A program made the position numbers and the translations under genes. Under the pieces are notes generated by a model. That model saw only the letters and a program-made list of their open reading frames with translations. It was not told the origin of the DNA and did no database searches. 64,000 nucleotides of DNA from Tagaea sp. CACIAM 22H2. GTDB taxonomy: Bacteria > Pseudomonadota > Alphaproteobacteria > CACIAM-22H2. The stretch covers positions 1-64,000 of the forward strand of contig PVXE01000014.1 in assembly GCA_014444615.1 (NCBI GenBank), given 5' to 3'. Positions 55,857 to 64,000 of this stretch are shown one piece after another (position 1 is the first letter of the stretch; each line of letters begins with the position of its first letter).

Positions 55857-57194
55857 TTAGCGCGAAACCGTGCGCTCGAACTGACGCAGCGAGGCGTTGC
55901 CGCGGGCAACCGCCGCGTCCATGCCCTGCTGCGCGGTCTTCTTGCCGGCCAGGATCTCTTCGATTTCCTCGGACCAGATATCGCGGATCTGGACGAGGTT
56001 GCCGAAGCGCAGGCCGCGCGAGTTTTCGGTCGGCGCCTTGTTGTTGAGCGACTTCAGCGGCGTTTCGAGATACGGGTTGGCGTTATAGAAGCCCGAGGCC
56101 TTCACCTTCTCGTAGGCCGCCTTGGTGATCGGCAGATAGCCCGATTCGGTATGCAGGCGCGCCTGACGGTCCGTGTCGGACAGGAAGGCGAAGAACGCCG
56201 CCACGCCCTTATACTCGTTGGACGACTTGCCGCCCATGACCCACAGCGAAGCGCCGCCCAGCGTCGAGTTCTGCGGCGCGCCCGGCACGTCGGGGTAATA
56301 CGGCATCGGCGCGTTGCCCCAATCGAACTTCGCGTTGGCCTTCACGTTGCCGTAGAAGCCCGACGAGGTCAGCATGATCGGGCATTCGCCCGAGGTGAAC
56401 GTGCCTTCGCCCGTGTTGGTGCGGCCGCCATAGACGTAGGTCTTGTCCTTGGCGAGCTCGGCCAGATTGGCGAAGTGCTTCACATGCGTGGGCGAGTTGA
56501 TCCGGAACACGGTATCGAAACCGTCGATGCCGTTGGCCTTCGTGCCGATCGGAATGTTGTGCCACACCGAGAACTGCTCGATGTTCACCCACGTCACCCA
56601 CGCGGTCGAGAAGCCGCAATTCGGGGTCGCCGTCGCCTTCAGCTTCTTGGCGGCTTCGAACACTTCGGGCCAGGTCTTCGGCGGCGCGTCGGGGTTCAGG
56701 CCCGCCTTGCGGAAGGCGTCCTTGTTGTACCACATGACGGTCGACGACGAGTTGAACGGGAAGGACAGCATCTCGCCCTTCGACGTCGAGTAATAGCCCG
56801 CGACCGCCGGCAGATAGACGTTCGGGTCGAACAGCTTGCCCGCTTCTTCCATCACGTCGGCGACCGGCTTGATGGCGCCGCGCGCGGACATCATCGTGGC
56901 GGTGCCCACTTCGAACACCTGCAGGATGTGCGGCGCGTTGCCTGCACGGAACGCGGCGATGCCGGCGTTCATCGTGTCGGCGTAGGAACCCTTGTACGAC
57001 GCGACGACCTTATACTGGGTCTGCGACGCGTTGAACTCGGCGGCCAGACGGTTGACGACGTCGTTGTTGGCGCCGGTCAGCGCGTGCCACCACTGGATTT
57101 CGGTCTGCGCCGAAGCCGGGACGGCCAGCGTCAGCGCCGTGCCGGCGAAAAGCGCGCCGGCGGCAATGCGAGAAATGTTACGGCCGATGGACAT
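55857..57194 (-). CDS. ugpB: glycerol-3-phosphate-binding protein UgpB
   Basis: A 445-residue periplasmic binding protein with a clear signal peptide (cleavage near ASAQ). The mature start [20 protein letters not shown] and the segment [22 protein letters not shown] match UgpB closely. It binds glycerol-3-phosphate or glycerophosphodiesters. ATG 57194 follows GGAGAGGAAG. It comes after glpK on the same strand (103-bp gap). Confidence 0.94.
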   Translation of the reverse strand: MSIGRNISRIAAGALFAGTALTLAVPASAQTEIQWWHALTGANNDVVNRLAAEFNASQTQYKVVASYKGSYADTMNAGIAAFRAGNAPHILQVFEVGTATMMSARGAIKPVADVMEEAGKLFDPNVYLPAVAGYYSTSKGEMLSFPFNSSSTVMWYNKDAFRKAGLNPDAPPKTWPEVFEAAKKLKATATPNCGFSTAWVTWVNIEQFSVWHNIPIGTKANGIDGFDTVFRINSPTHVKHFANLAELAKDKTYVYGGRTNTGEGTFTSGECPIMLTSSGFYGNVKANAKFDWGNAPMPYYPDVPGAPQNSTLGGASLWVMGGKSSNEYKGVAAFFAFLSDTDRQARLHTESGYLPITKAAYEKVKASGFYNANPYLETPLKSLNNKAPTENSRGLRFGNLVQIRDIWSEEIEEILAGKKTAQQGMDAAVARGNASLRQFERTVSR

Positions 57195-57297
57195 CGGTTT
57201 CTTCCTCTCCTTGTTTGCGCGGGGACGATTGGATGAAAGCCCACCGCGACCTTTATGCTTCGGCCCGTTGCCGTCGCGAGACGGAAACGTGAAGCTT

Positions 57298-58845
57298 TTA
57301 TGACGCGCTTTTAGCACGGGGCCGCGCGCGCCCCAAGTCTTTGCGTATGGCCGGTTTGGTGCGCACCCGCGCCACCGCATCCCGCCAGCCGGAATACAAA
57401 GCGTCATACGCTTTACGGGATTTCGCCGGCTGGAACAGCCGTTCCGACCGCCAGCGCGCGGCGATGTCGTCGAGTCCGCGATAGGCGCCGATCCCCAGCC
57501 CCGCCAGCGCCGCCGCCCCCCAGGCGGTCGTCTCGGTCACCGCCGGGCGGTTGACGCGAAGCCCCAACTGGTCGGCCAGGAACTGCATGACCCAATCATT
57601 GACGACCATGCCGCCATCGACGCGGATTTCGGCGAGCTTCGCGCCCGCACCCATATCGGCCTTCATCGCGGCCATCAGGTCGCGGGTCTGATAGACGGTC
57701 GATTCGAGCCCGGCGCGCACGATCTGGGCGAGACCGGAATCGCGGGTCAGGCCCAGAATGGCGCCGCGCGCCTCGGGGTCCCACCACGGCGCCCCCAGCC
57801 CGGTGAAGGCGGGAACGAGATAAACGCCGCCCGTGTTTTCGATGCCGCGCGCCAAGGCTTCGCTGTCCGAAGCGCGCGGAATGGCTTTGAGCCCGTCGCG
57901 CAGCCATTGCATCACGGCGCCCGAAATGAAGATCGAGCCTTCGATCGCGTAGGTCGCCTTGCCGCCGATGCGATAGGCGATGGTCGAGAGCAGCCGGTTT
58001 TTCGAGCGCACGAATTTGGCGCCCGTATTGGCCAGCGCGAAACAGCCCGTGCCGTAGGTCGATTTGATCATGCCGGGCTTGAAACAAGCCTGGCCGACCG
58101 TCGCGGCCTGCTGGTCGCCCGCGATTCCGCGAATGGGAATCGCCGCCCCGAACAAGCCCGGCAGCGTCGCGCCGAAATCGGCGGCCGAATCCTTCACTTC
58201 CGGCAGCAGCGACGCCGGAATGCCGAACGCCTTTAGCAGCGACGCGTCCCATTCCTGCTTGGCGATGTTGAACACCATCGTGCGCGAGGCGTTGGTCGCG
58301 TCGGTCGCATGGACCTTGCCGCCGGTCAGGCGCCACAACAGGAACGTGTCGATCGTGCCGAAGGCGAGCTCGCCGCGCTTGGCCGCCGCCTTCGCCCCGG
58401 CGACGTTGTCCAGAATCCACGCGATCTTGGAACCGGAGAAATACGCGTCGAACAACAGCCCGGTGCGCTTGCCCAATTCCGCGTCGCCGATCTTGGCCTT
58501 CATCTTGCGGCACCAATCGGCCGTGCGCCGATCCTGCCAGACGATCGCCTTGTGGATCGGCCGCCCGGTGGCGCGATCCCACACCACGGTCGTTTCGCGC
58601 TGATTGGTGATGCCGATCGCCAGGATATCCGCCGCCGACAAACGCGCGTTTTCCAGTGCCTGGCGCACGGTCGCGACGGTCGCTTGCCAGATTTCCTCCG
58701 GGTCGTGCTCGACCCAGCCCGGTTGCGGGAAATACTGTTTCAGCTCGACTTGCGCCGTCGCGACGGGCGCGCCGTTCAGACCGAAAATCAACGCGCGCGT
58801 CGACGTCGTGCCTTGATCGATGGCGAGCAAATATTCGGCGGACAT
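57298..58845 (-). CDS. glpK: glycerol kinase
   Basis: A 515-residue FGGY kinase that makes glycerol-3-phosphate from glycerol. Motifs: [44 protein letters not shown] and [16 protein letters not shown]; the C-terminal ATP-binding region has [16 protein letters not shown]. The C-terminal tail is basic and extends about 20 residues past the usual end. It lies directly before ugpBAEC, which links glycerol and G3P use. Confidence 0.95.
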   Translation of the reverse strand: MSAEYLLAIDQGTTSTRALIFGLNGAPVATAQVELKQYFPQPGWVEHDPEEIWQATVATVRQALENARLSAADILAIGITNQRETTVVWDRATGRPIHKAIVWQDRRTADWCRKMKAKIGDAELGKRTGLLFDAYFSGSKIAWILDNVAGAKAAAKRGELAFGTIDTFLLWRLTGGKVHATDATNASRTMVFNIAKQEWDASLLKAFGIPASLLPEVKDSAADFGATLPGLFGAAIPIRGIAGDQQAATVGQACFKPGMIKSTYGTGCFALANTGAKFVRSKNRLLSTIAYRIGGKATYAIEGSIFISGAVMQWLRDGLKAIPRASDSEALARGIENTGGVYLVPAFTGLGAPWWDPEARGAILGLTRDSGLAQIVRAGLESTVYQTRDLMAAMKADMGAGAKLAEIRVDGGMVVNDWVMQFLADQLGLRVNRPAVTETTAWGAAALAGLGIGAYRGLDDIAARWRSERLFQPAKSRKAYDALYSGWRDAVARVRTKPAIRKDLGRARPRAKSAS

Positions 58846-58889
58846 GGCCTCTCCCCAATTATTAGAGAGGAACTTGGCGCGGCGGCCGG

Positions 58890-60020
58890 TCAGGCGTCAA
58901 GCTTGCGCCAATCGACCTTCGCCAAGGCTTCGTAATCGGCGGCGCGGTTATAGATCTGGGCCGACGGCCGCGCCCATAGCGCGCCGGCGAAGGCGATCAC
59001 CGGCATTTGGATGCGGTGCGTGTCGTAAAGCCGCGACCAGAGTTTCTGGGCGCGGGCTTCGTCGGCCGGACCGGTCAGCGGAATTTCCACGCTGGCCATA
59101 TGCGCGCGCATCGAATCGGGCGTACCGATGCGCGTGCCCCAGACTTGCGCCAGCAGCTTGGCCGCGTCGCTCGCCAGATCGTTGTTGCGTTGGCGCAGCT
59201 GCGACCAGCCGCGCGTTTCGCCGTAGTCGATACCGTCGGGCACGCTAAGCCATGCGCCGACATCGCGCGTGCCGACCCAGTCGAACTCCGCTTCCATGCC
59301 TTGGCCGTAGCCGTGCGAGATCGTGCCCGGATGCAGGCGTGCGCGGAACGGCGGGGCGGCGTAAAGGAACGCGGCCCCTTTCGCCGCGAACAGCCATTTA
59401 TGGCAGTTGCCGATATAGAAATCGGGCGCCAGCGCGGCGATGTCGAGCGGCACTTGGCCGGGCGCGTGCGCGCCGTCGATCAATACGGGCACGCCGCGCT
59501 TGCGCGCGCGGGTTTGGATCGCCGCGACCGGAAACACCGCCGCCGTCGGCGACGTGATGTGATCGACGACGATCAAGCGCGTGCGCGAATTTGTCGACGC
59601 GTCGATCGCATCGACCACCGCTTCGGGCCCGGTCAACGGGAAGGGAATGTCGACGATGCGCGCCGTGGCGCCGCTGCGCCGGCAGACATGCTCGACCGTT
59701 TTGGACACCGCGCGATAGCCGTGCGACGTGACGAGGATTTCGTCGCCGGGCGCGAAATCGAGCGAGCGCAAGACGGCATTCGCGCCGTCGCTCGCGTTCA
59801 TCACGAAAGCGAGGCCTTGCGTATCGGCGTTGAGGAACGCGGCGAGCTTCGCCTTCGCGTCGGCCAGCAACGGCGCCCATAAACGGCGCATGAAATGCGT
59901 GGGATCGGCCTCGAATTTCCGCCGCCATGCATCGGCCGCGTCGAGGACGGGGATCGGCGTGGCGCCGAACGAGCCGTGATTGATTTGGATTGTGTCGGGC
60001 GAGAGGATGAAATCAGACAC
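58890..60020 (-). CDS. class V aminotransferase, isopenicillin-N-epimerase-like
   Basis: A 376-residue PLP enzyme. The PLP Lys is in [12 protein letters not shown], the Asp in [12 protein letters not shown], and [10 protein letters not shown] starts the fold. The class includes cysteine desulfurases, epimerases and C-S lyases such as EgtE, and the sequence does not decide which. Start GTG 60020 overlaps the glutathione-peroxidase-like gene by 8 bases. It is 44 bp upstream of glpK. Confidence 0.88.
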   Translation of the reverse strand: MSDFILSPDTIQINHGSFGATPIPVLDAADAWRRKFEADPTHFMRRLWAPLLADAKAKLAAFLNADTQGLAFVMNASDGANAVLRSLDFAPGDEILVTSHGYRAVSKTVEHVCRRSGATARIVDIPFPLTGPEAVVDAIDASTNSRTRLIVVDHITSPTAAVFPVAAIQTRARKRGVPVLIDGAHAPGQVPLDIAALAPDFYIGNCHKWLFAAKGAAFLYAAPPFRARLHPGTISHGYGQGMEAEFDWVGTRDVGAWLSVPDGIDYGETRGWSQLRQRNNDLASDAAKLLAQVWGTRIGTPDSMRAHMASVEIPLTGPADEARAQKLWSRLYDTHRIQMPVIAFAGALWARPSAQIYNRAADYEALAKVDWRKLDA

Positions 60021-60624
60021 GCGCGGCGAGCGCCTTTTCGATCGCGGCGCGGATTTCGCCGCCGGTGGGCGATGCGGTCGAAGGCCACGCGCCCTGCAAC
60101 GTGCCGTCGCGCCCGACGAGATACTTGAAGAAGTTCCAGCGCGGCAAGGCGCCCTCGCCCAACTCCGCCGCCACCCATTTGAAGAAATCGTGGCGCTGGG
60201 CGCCTTTGGTCGCCGCCTTCTCTGCGATCGGGAACGACACGTCGTAGCTTTCGCAGAAGGCCTTGATCTCGGCGGCCGAGCCCGGCTCTTGCCCGCCGAA
60301 ATCGTTCGACGGCACGCCGATCACGACAAGGCCCTTGTCCTTGTATTCGTCCCAGATCTTTTCCAGTTCCTTGTATTGCGGCGTGAAGCCGCAAAGGCTG
60401 GCGGTGTTGACGACCAGCAGCGCCTTGCCCTGAAAATTCTTCAGCGGCAGCGCGTCGCCCTCGATCGAGACGAAATCGATATCCCAAGCGCGCATATTGG
60501 TCCGCGGTCCCCCGGCCGCAATCTGCGCCGCGTCGACCTGCCCGATCAGACGCCAGCCGTAATAGCCGGCCATGCCGGCGACGAAAGCGAATCCGGCGAA
60601 GAGGCGCCGCCCGAGCTTAGCCAT
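60013..60624 (-). CDS. glutathione peroxidase-like protein
   Basis: A 203-residue thiol peroxidase. The N-terminus has one hydrophobic segment (residues 6-25), so it is membrane-anchored or exported, which is unusual for this family. The peroxidatic Cys78 is in NTASLCGFTPQY, followed by GVPSNDFGGQEPG and WNFFKYLVGRDG. It reduces peroxides. The start overlaps the SUOX-like gene by 8 bases. Confidence 0.9.
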   Translation of the reverse strand: MAKLGRRLFAGFAFVAGMAGYYGWRLIGQVDAAQIAAGGPRTNMRAWDIDFVSIEGDALPLKNFQGKALLVVNTASLCGFTPQYKELEKIWDEYKDKGLVVIGVPSNDFGGQEPGSAAEIKAFCESYDVSFPIAEKAATKGAQRHDFFKWVAAELGEGALPRWNFFKYLVGRDGTLQGAWPSTASPTGGEIRAAIEKALAARV

Positions 60625-61279
60625 AACGCTCCTCCGTCCATGGATCGCCGCGCATGTGATAGCCGCGCACTTCCCAGAACCCGGCCTTGTCCTCCGCCAC
60701 GAATTCGAGCTTCGAAATCCACTTGGCGCTTTTCCAGAAATAGAGCTTGGGCAGCACCAAGCGCACCGGTCCGCCATGTTCGCGGCTGATCGGCTGGCCT
60801 TCCCATTCATGGGCGAGCAGCACGTCGTCGTCGGCGAAATATTCGAGCGGCACGTTGGTCGTGTAGCCGTCGAATCCGTGCTGGACGACGAAGCGCGCTT
60901 CCTTGCGCGGCTTGACGAGGTCGAGCAACGCGCGCGTCGACATGCCCTTCCAGCGATTGTCGTAACGCGACCATGCGGTCACGCAATGGATATCGGACAG
61001 GAATTCTTCCTGGGCGTGGGCGATGAATTTCTGCCAGTTCCAGACCAGGGGGAAATCGACCAAGCCGCCGACTTCCAGGCGCCAATTCGCGATCGAGACG
61101 TCCGGCTGGATGCCGAGGTCGAGCACGGGCCAGTTCTTCACCTCGCGCTGGCCGGGCGGCAGGCGCGTGGCGGGATCGGCCGCTTTGCCGGTCAGCAAGC
61201 GGCCTTCCTGCGACCATTTACGCTTGGAATCGACCAGTTTCTGCTTGATCTGGCCGATCAATCCGTCGTCGTTCGCCAT
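60617..61279 (-). CDS. sulfite oxidase-like molybdopterin oxidoreductase
   Basis: A 220-residue protein of the sulfite oxidase/YedY-like fold, cytoplasmic in appearance. The Mo-ligand Cys is Cys99 in SDIHCVTAWSRYDN; other segments are GMSTRALLDL, GFDGYTTNVPLEYF and HGGPVRLVLPKLYFWKSAKW. It lacks the dimerisation domain of true sulfite oxidases. It heads the minus-strand run with the peroxidase and class V aminotransferase genes. Confidence 0.9.
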   Translation of the reverse strand: MANDDGLIGQIKQKLVDSKRKWSQEGRLLTGKAADPATRLPPGQREVKNWPVLDLGIQPDVSIANWRLEVGGLVDFPLVWNWQKFIAHAQEEFLSDIHCVTAWSRYDNRWKGMSTRALLDLVKPRKEARFVVQHGFDGYTTNVPLEYFADDDVLLAHEWEGQPISREHGGPVRLVLPKLYFWKSAKWISKLEFVAEDKAGFWEVRGYHMRGDPWTEERYG

Positions 61280-61336
61280 GGGGGCCTCGCCGGGAACGGG
61301 TTCGCTTCAGGATATAGAGCGGCACCGCGCGAATCA

Positions 61337-61366
61337 AAAGGGCCCGGCGTTGCCGCCGGGCCCTTT
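61337..61366 (-). terminator. intrinsic terminator after the lysine-rich exported protein gene
   Basis: Arms AAAGGGCCCGGCG and CGCCGGGCCCTTT form a 13-bp perfect stem with a 4-base loop, about 27 bases past the stop of the 78-residue gene. The stem ends in T's on both strands, so it may act in either direction; it also separates this gene from the SUOX-like gene. Confidence 0.8.
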
Positions 61367-61392
61367 CGTTTCGCCGCAACGGGCGCGCGAAG

Positions 61393-61629
61393 TTACGCGC
61401 GGTGCGTCGTCGGCTTCTTCGCCGCCGTCTTCTTGGCCGGGGTCTTCTTCTTCGAAGCCGACTTCTTGGTCGACTTCTTCTTCGTCGCCACGTCCTGGGT
61501 CAGGCTGGTGTCGGACGCGACCGATTTGGCGGCAGCGGGGGCGCCGAACGCGGCGGCCTTGGCCTGGTAGGGGACGGCGAGAGCGACGGCAATCATCAGA
61601 CCGGCGGCAAGAACTGCGAATTTCTTCAT
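61393..61629 (-). CDS. exported lysine-rich small protein
   Basis: A 78-residue protein: signal peptide ending near AKA, then a short spacer and a 30-residue tail of Lys/Ala/Ser/Thr repeats (KKKSTKKSASKKKTPAKK), like the tail of histone H1 but with an export signal. It should bind acidic polymers such as LPS, DNA or teichuronic-like chains outside the cell. A solo gene with its own terminator. Function unknown. Confidence 0.75.
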   Translation of the reverse strand: MKKFAVLAAGLMIAVALAVPYQAKAAAFGAPAAAKSVASDTSLTQDVATKKKSTKKSASKKKTPAKKTAAKKPTTHRA

Positions 61630-61768
61630 GGTGTTTCTCCTCGTCGCCGGTTTGGGGCAGGTCCGGGGGCGACACGCACCCCGATCGCCGCAGGCGACTC
61701 GATGGACGAATCCTGCGCCCGCGAGTCGCCCGGTTTCAAGCCATACAACGAATTGTAACCGTATTTTC

Positions 61769-62506
61769 CTAGCCGCCGCCGAACGACTGCACCAGCGATC
61801 CGGCGATCAGGTACCAGCCGTCGACCAGCACGAAAAAGATCAGCTTGAACGGCAGGGCGACCACGGCGGGCGGCATCATCATCATACCCATCGACATCAG
61901 AACGGCGGCCACGACCATGTCGATGATGACGAAGGGGATGAACAACAGGAATCCGATTTCGAAGGCGCGGCGCAGTTCCGAAATCAGAAACGCCGGAATC
62001 AGCACGCGATACGGAATCGCCTCGGGCGAGGCCGGCGCTTCGATCCGCGCGATATCGACGAACAGCGCGACGTCGTTTTCACGCACATGGCGGACCATGA
62101 AATCGTGGAACGGCTTGGCCGAACGTTCGATCGCCTGCTCCTCGGTGATCTGGCCGTTGATCAGCGGCGAAACGCCTTCGCGCCAAGCCCGTTCGCCCGT
62201 CGGCGCCATGATGAAGAAGGTCAAGAACAGCGCGAGGCTCGTCAAAACCACGTTCGGCGGGGCTTGCTGCGTGCCCAACGCCGTGCGCAGCAACGACAGC
62301 ACGACGATGATGCGCACGAAGCTCGTGACCATCATCAGAATCGACGGCGCGAGGGTCAGCACCGTCATCAGCAGGATCAGCTGGACGATGCGCCCCGTGG
62401 TCGAGCTGCCGTCGCCCAGATCGAGAGTGAAGGCCTGCGCGAAGGCTTCGGCCGGGATCGCGATCCCGGCGACGATCAGCCCGAGAAGCAGAAAACGGCG
62501 GATCAC
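61769..62506 (-). CDS. fliP: flagellar biosynthesis protein FliP
   Basis: A 245-residue membrane protein of the flagellar type III export gate. It has a signal-like N-terminus, four helices and typical segments SFVRIIVVLSLLRTALGTQQAPPN, FFIMAPTGE-, LIPAFLISELRRAFEIGFLLFIPFVIIDMVV and MGMMMMPP. GTG 62506 overlaps the fliO stop by 4 bases (GTGA). Confidence 0.96.
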   Translation of the reverse strand: MIRRFLLLGLIVAGIAIPAEAFAQAFTLDLGDGSSTTGRIVQLILLMTVLTLAPSILMMVTSFVRIIVVLSLLRTALGTQQAPPNVVLTSLALFLTFFIMAPTGERAWREGVSPLINGQITEEQAIERSAKPFHDFMVRHVRENDVALFVDIARIEAPASPEAIPYRVLIPAFLISELRRAFEIGFLLFIPFVIIDMVVAAVLMSMGMMMMPPAVVALPFKLIFFVLVDGWYLIAGSLVQSFGGG

Positions 62507-62787
62507 GCGCGATCCTCCGTTTCCGCCTTCAGCGACTCGACTTTCACGGCGCCGTGGGGCCCTAGCACGATCAGATGTTCGACATCGTCCCGGCGCAGCA
62601 GAATCGCGCGGGTTTTCGGATCGAGCGTCAGTGATTCAAGCAGCGCCAAGCGCTTGCGCTTGCCAGTCGAAACCCCGCCCGCGCCCGGCAGAAAGCGCCG
62701 CGCGAGCCAGCCGAACAACGCGACCAGCGCCAGGACGAAAGCCAGCGCCGCGGCGTAAAGAAACAGGTTCTGCGGTTCGGCGATCAC
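62503..62787 (-). CDS. fliO: flagellar biosynthesis protein FliO
   Basis: A 94-residue membrane protein with one helix (about 9-31) and a small basic/cytoplasmic domain (RKRLALLESLTLDPKTRAILLRRD, then LIVLGPHG). This is FliO, a chaperone for FliP assembly. GTG 62787 overlaps the upstream gene by 4 bases. Confidence 0.87.
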   Translation of the reverse strand: MIAEPQNLFLYAAALAFVLALVALFGWLARRFLPGAGGVSTGKRKRLALLESLTLDPKTRAILLRRDDVEHLIVLGPHGAVKVESLKAETEDRA

Positions 62788-63053
62788 GGCTTGGCGCCCG
62801 GCTTCAAATCAACGCGCTCGGCCATACGCAAGGCGGCGGTCAGGCGGTCGAGCCCCACCGCGATCGATTCGAACGCGTCGGCGCAAACCTTGCCCTCGGC
62901 GCGCGGCAATTCGGTCGCGGCCAGGCATAGATCGCGCACGCGCAGATCGAACCCGGCCATATCGACCGACACGCCGCGATGGACGCGCACGCGCGCATCC
63001 TCCAATTCGCGGGTCATATCGACGATGTTCTGCAGGACTTCCACGGCGCGCAT
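62784..63053 (-). CDS. hypothetical protein in fliO operon
   Basis: An 89-residue soluble helical protein (MRAVEVLQNIVDMTRELEDA to DLKPGAKP) with two cysteines near the middle. It overlaps fliO by 4 bases and begins 4 bases after the FlhB-like gene's stop, so it belongs to the flagellar operon. I know no family; a small export or chaperone role is possible. Confidence 0.65.
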   Translation of the reverse strand: MRAVEVLQNIVDMTRELEDARVRVHRGVSVDMAGFDLRVRDLCLAATELPRAEGKVCADAFESIAVGLDRLTAALRMAERVDLKPGAKP

Positions 63054-63057
63054 CGCG

Positions 63058-63381
63058 TCAACGTTCCCGTTTTTCGCCGGATTTCGGCGGTTTGAGTTTG
63101 TCCTGCCGACGGTAGATATAGGACAGGATTTCGGCCACGGCCTGAAAAGCCTCCAGCGGAATCGGGCTGTCGATATCGACCGTATCGAGCAGGCGCACGA
63201 GATCGCGATCGGATCGAACCTCGACGCCGTGCGCGCGCGCCACTTCGATGATCTTGTCCGCGAGCAGCCCTTCGCCTTTGGCCGTGACGCGCGGGGCATC
63301 GGCCTCGCCGCGGGCGTATTTGAGGGCCACGGCCCGATTGACATCCGGGTCGAAGGGCTTGCGGGGCGGGCGACGGGCCAA
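63058..63381 (-). CDS. FlhB C-terminal-domain paralogue
   Basis: A 107-residue soluble protein resembling the cytoplasmic domain of FlhB/YscU: NRAVALKYARGEADAPRVTAKG, LADKIIEVARAHGVEV, and VRLLDTVDIDSPIPLEAFQAVAEILSYIYR. The NPTH autocleavage site and membrane part are missing. Such FhlB/FlhX proteins can affect export switching. TTG 63381 is the start. It heads the fliO-fliP operon here, divergent from flgB. Confidence 0.85.
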   Translation of the reverse strand: MARRPPRKPFDPDVNRAVALKYARGEADAPRVTAKGEGLLADKIIEVARAHGVEVRSDRDLVRLLDTVDIDSPIPLEAFQAVAEILSYIYRRQDKLKPPKSGEKRER

Positions 63382-63582
63382 ACGGCGTATGTTCCTTCGG
63401 CGAAACTCGGCAAAACCATGATGGCCACAAAACCGCTAAAAGTTTCTTAAAAGGCGTTTCACAAAGGAAATCCGAGGGGTTAACCCTGAATTCGTCCTCG
63501 AATCCGACTCGGCTCTTAACCACAAGGTATTGATTCTGGGATGGAATCGAAAGGACTTCAAATTCTCTAAAATTTGGGATAA

Positions 63583-63597
63583 TTTACGTTCTGTTAA
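63583..63597 (+). promoter_or_regulatory. CtrA-like binding site upstream of flgB
   Basis: TTTA-N7-TTAA (consensus TTAA-N7-TTAA, one mismatch) lies 69 bases before the flgB start in an AT-rich 284-bp gap that holds no gene. CtrA controls flagellar genes in many alphaproteobacteria. Confidence 0.4.
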
Positions 63598-63665
63598 CCT
63601 TCGACGGGCCATACTCCCCGTCAACGCCGCGAAAAGCGGCGGATTTTCACGGAACCCGGCGCGTC

Positions 63666-64000
63666 ATGGATTTCTCGCGTATGCCCCTGTTCGGGATGAT
63701 CTCCCGCCGCATGGACTGGCTCAGCCAGCGCCAGCAGGTGCTCGCGCAGAATATCGCCAATGCCGATACGCCCAATTACAAGCCGCAAGATCTGCGCGCC
63801 CTCGATTTCCGCGCCGAATTGCGCGGCCAGACCCAGCGTTTGTCCGCGACCACGACGTCGGGCCAGCATCAGGTCAGCAAGATCATTCCGCCGCCGCATC
63901 GCATCGACACGCCGCGCGCGAAGGAAACCACGTTGTCGGGCAACTCGGTCGAAATGGATACCGAGCTGATGAAGGTCGCCGACACGTCGATGGACTATCA
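63666..64000 (+). CDS. flgB: flagellar basal-body rod protein FlgB (3' end cut)
   Basis: The first 111 codons of FlgB, a proximal rod component. The start MDFSRMPLFGMISRRMDWLS leads into the rod signature RQQVLAQNIANADTPNYK, then ALDFRAEL. The gene runs past base 64000, so about 20 residues or more are missing. Its promoter region is shared with the divergent FlhB-like operon. Confidence 0.94.
   Translation, partial: MDFSRMPLFGMISRRMDWLSQRQQVLAQNIANADTPNYKPQDLRALDFRAELRGQTQRLSATTTSGQHQVSKIIPPPHRIDTPRAKETTLSGNSVEMDTELMKVADTSMDY

Overview
This 64 kb window is GC-rich DNA packed with short intergenic gaps and many 4-base ATGA or GTGA gene overlaps. It looks like a chromosome segment of a free-living, motile alphaproteobacterium, probably of the Rhodospirillales type. 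The evidence is a RegB/RegA redox pair, an aerobic-type cobalamin cluster (CobN, CobE, CobM), a FlhB C-terminal paralogue beside fliOP, a CtrA-like site before flgB, and an intracellular PHA depolymerase. No rRNA, CRISPR array, insertion sequence or phage module was found. There is one tRNA, tRNA-Arg(CCU).

Layout. 0-3.4 kb: a small catabolic/uptake locus (alpha/beta hydrolase, NMT1-type binding protein, divergent cytosine-deaminase-like amidohydrolase). 3.4-8.4 kb: two unknown genes, a flagellin, and a chemoreceptor plus PAS protein that look like a split Aer. 8.4-14.6 kb: biuret-hydrolase-like cysteine hydrolase, panBC, a YghU-type GST, OsmC and a heparinase-like exported protein. 14.6-21.4 kb: tRNA-Arg, an MFS transporter, prolyl aminopeptidase, an M48 lipoprotein protease, and a pair made of a multidomain lysozyme-like protein and a secreted cysteine-bearing protein. 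21.4-27.5 kb: envelope polysaccharide genes (undecaprenyl-phosphate sugar transferase, UDP-glucuronate decarboxylase, a membrane protein resembling GT-C enzymes) with a phosphatase and an MBL hydrolase. 27.5-32.7 kb: LysE exporter, RegA/RegB, an ABC-2 exporter and a LysR regulator.

32.7-49.4 kb is a large cobalamin cluster: cobT, cobS, cobC, hupE, a cobalamin riboswitch followed by cobU-cobW-cobN-cobO-cobQ, then cobD, cobE-cobM, and cobA-(lipoprotein)-cobB. It covers cobalt handling and chelation, adenosylation, amidation, aminopropanol attachment and nucleotide-loop assembly. Several corrin-ring steps (CobI, CobG/Z, CobJ, CobF, CobK, CobL, CobH) and the CobS/CobT chelatase subunits are absent and must lie elsewhere if the pathway is complete.

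49.4-52.5 kb holds a PHA depolymerase, a DMT transporter and an EEP-family phosphatase/nuclease. 52.5-61.3 kb is a long minus-strand run: SUOX-like oxidoreductase, glutathione peroxidase, class V aminotransferase, glpK, ugpB-ugpA-ugpE-ugpC and a membrane methyltransferase, so glycerol and glycerol-3-phosphate uptake are linked. 61.3-64 kb holds a lysine-rich exported peptide with a clear terminator, then flagellar genes (fliP, fliO, an unknown, a FlhB-like protein) divergent from flgB, which runs off the end.

The best candidate for something undescribed is the 18.9-21.3 kb pair (lysozyme-like protein plus exported partner). Also worth checking are a hairpin leader without a Shine-Dalgarno before the flagellin, a deaminase-like enzyme with Gln in place of the catalytic Glu, and a riboswitch whose B12-box tail is complementary to the downstream ribosome binding site.
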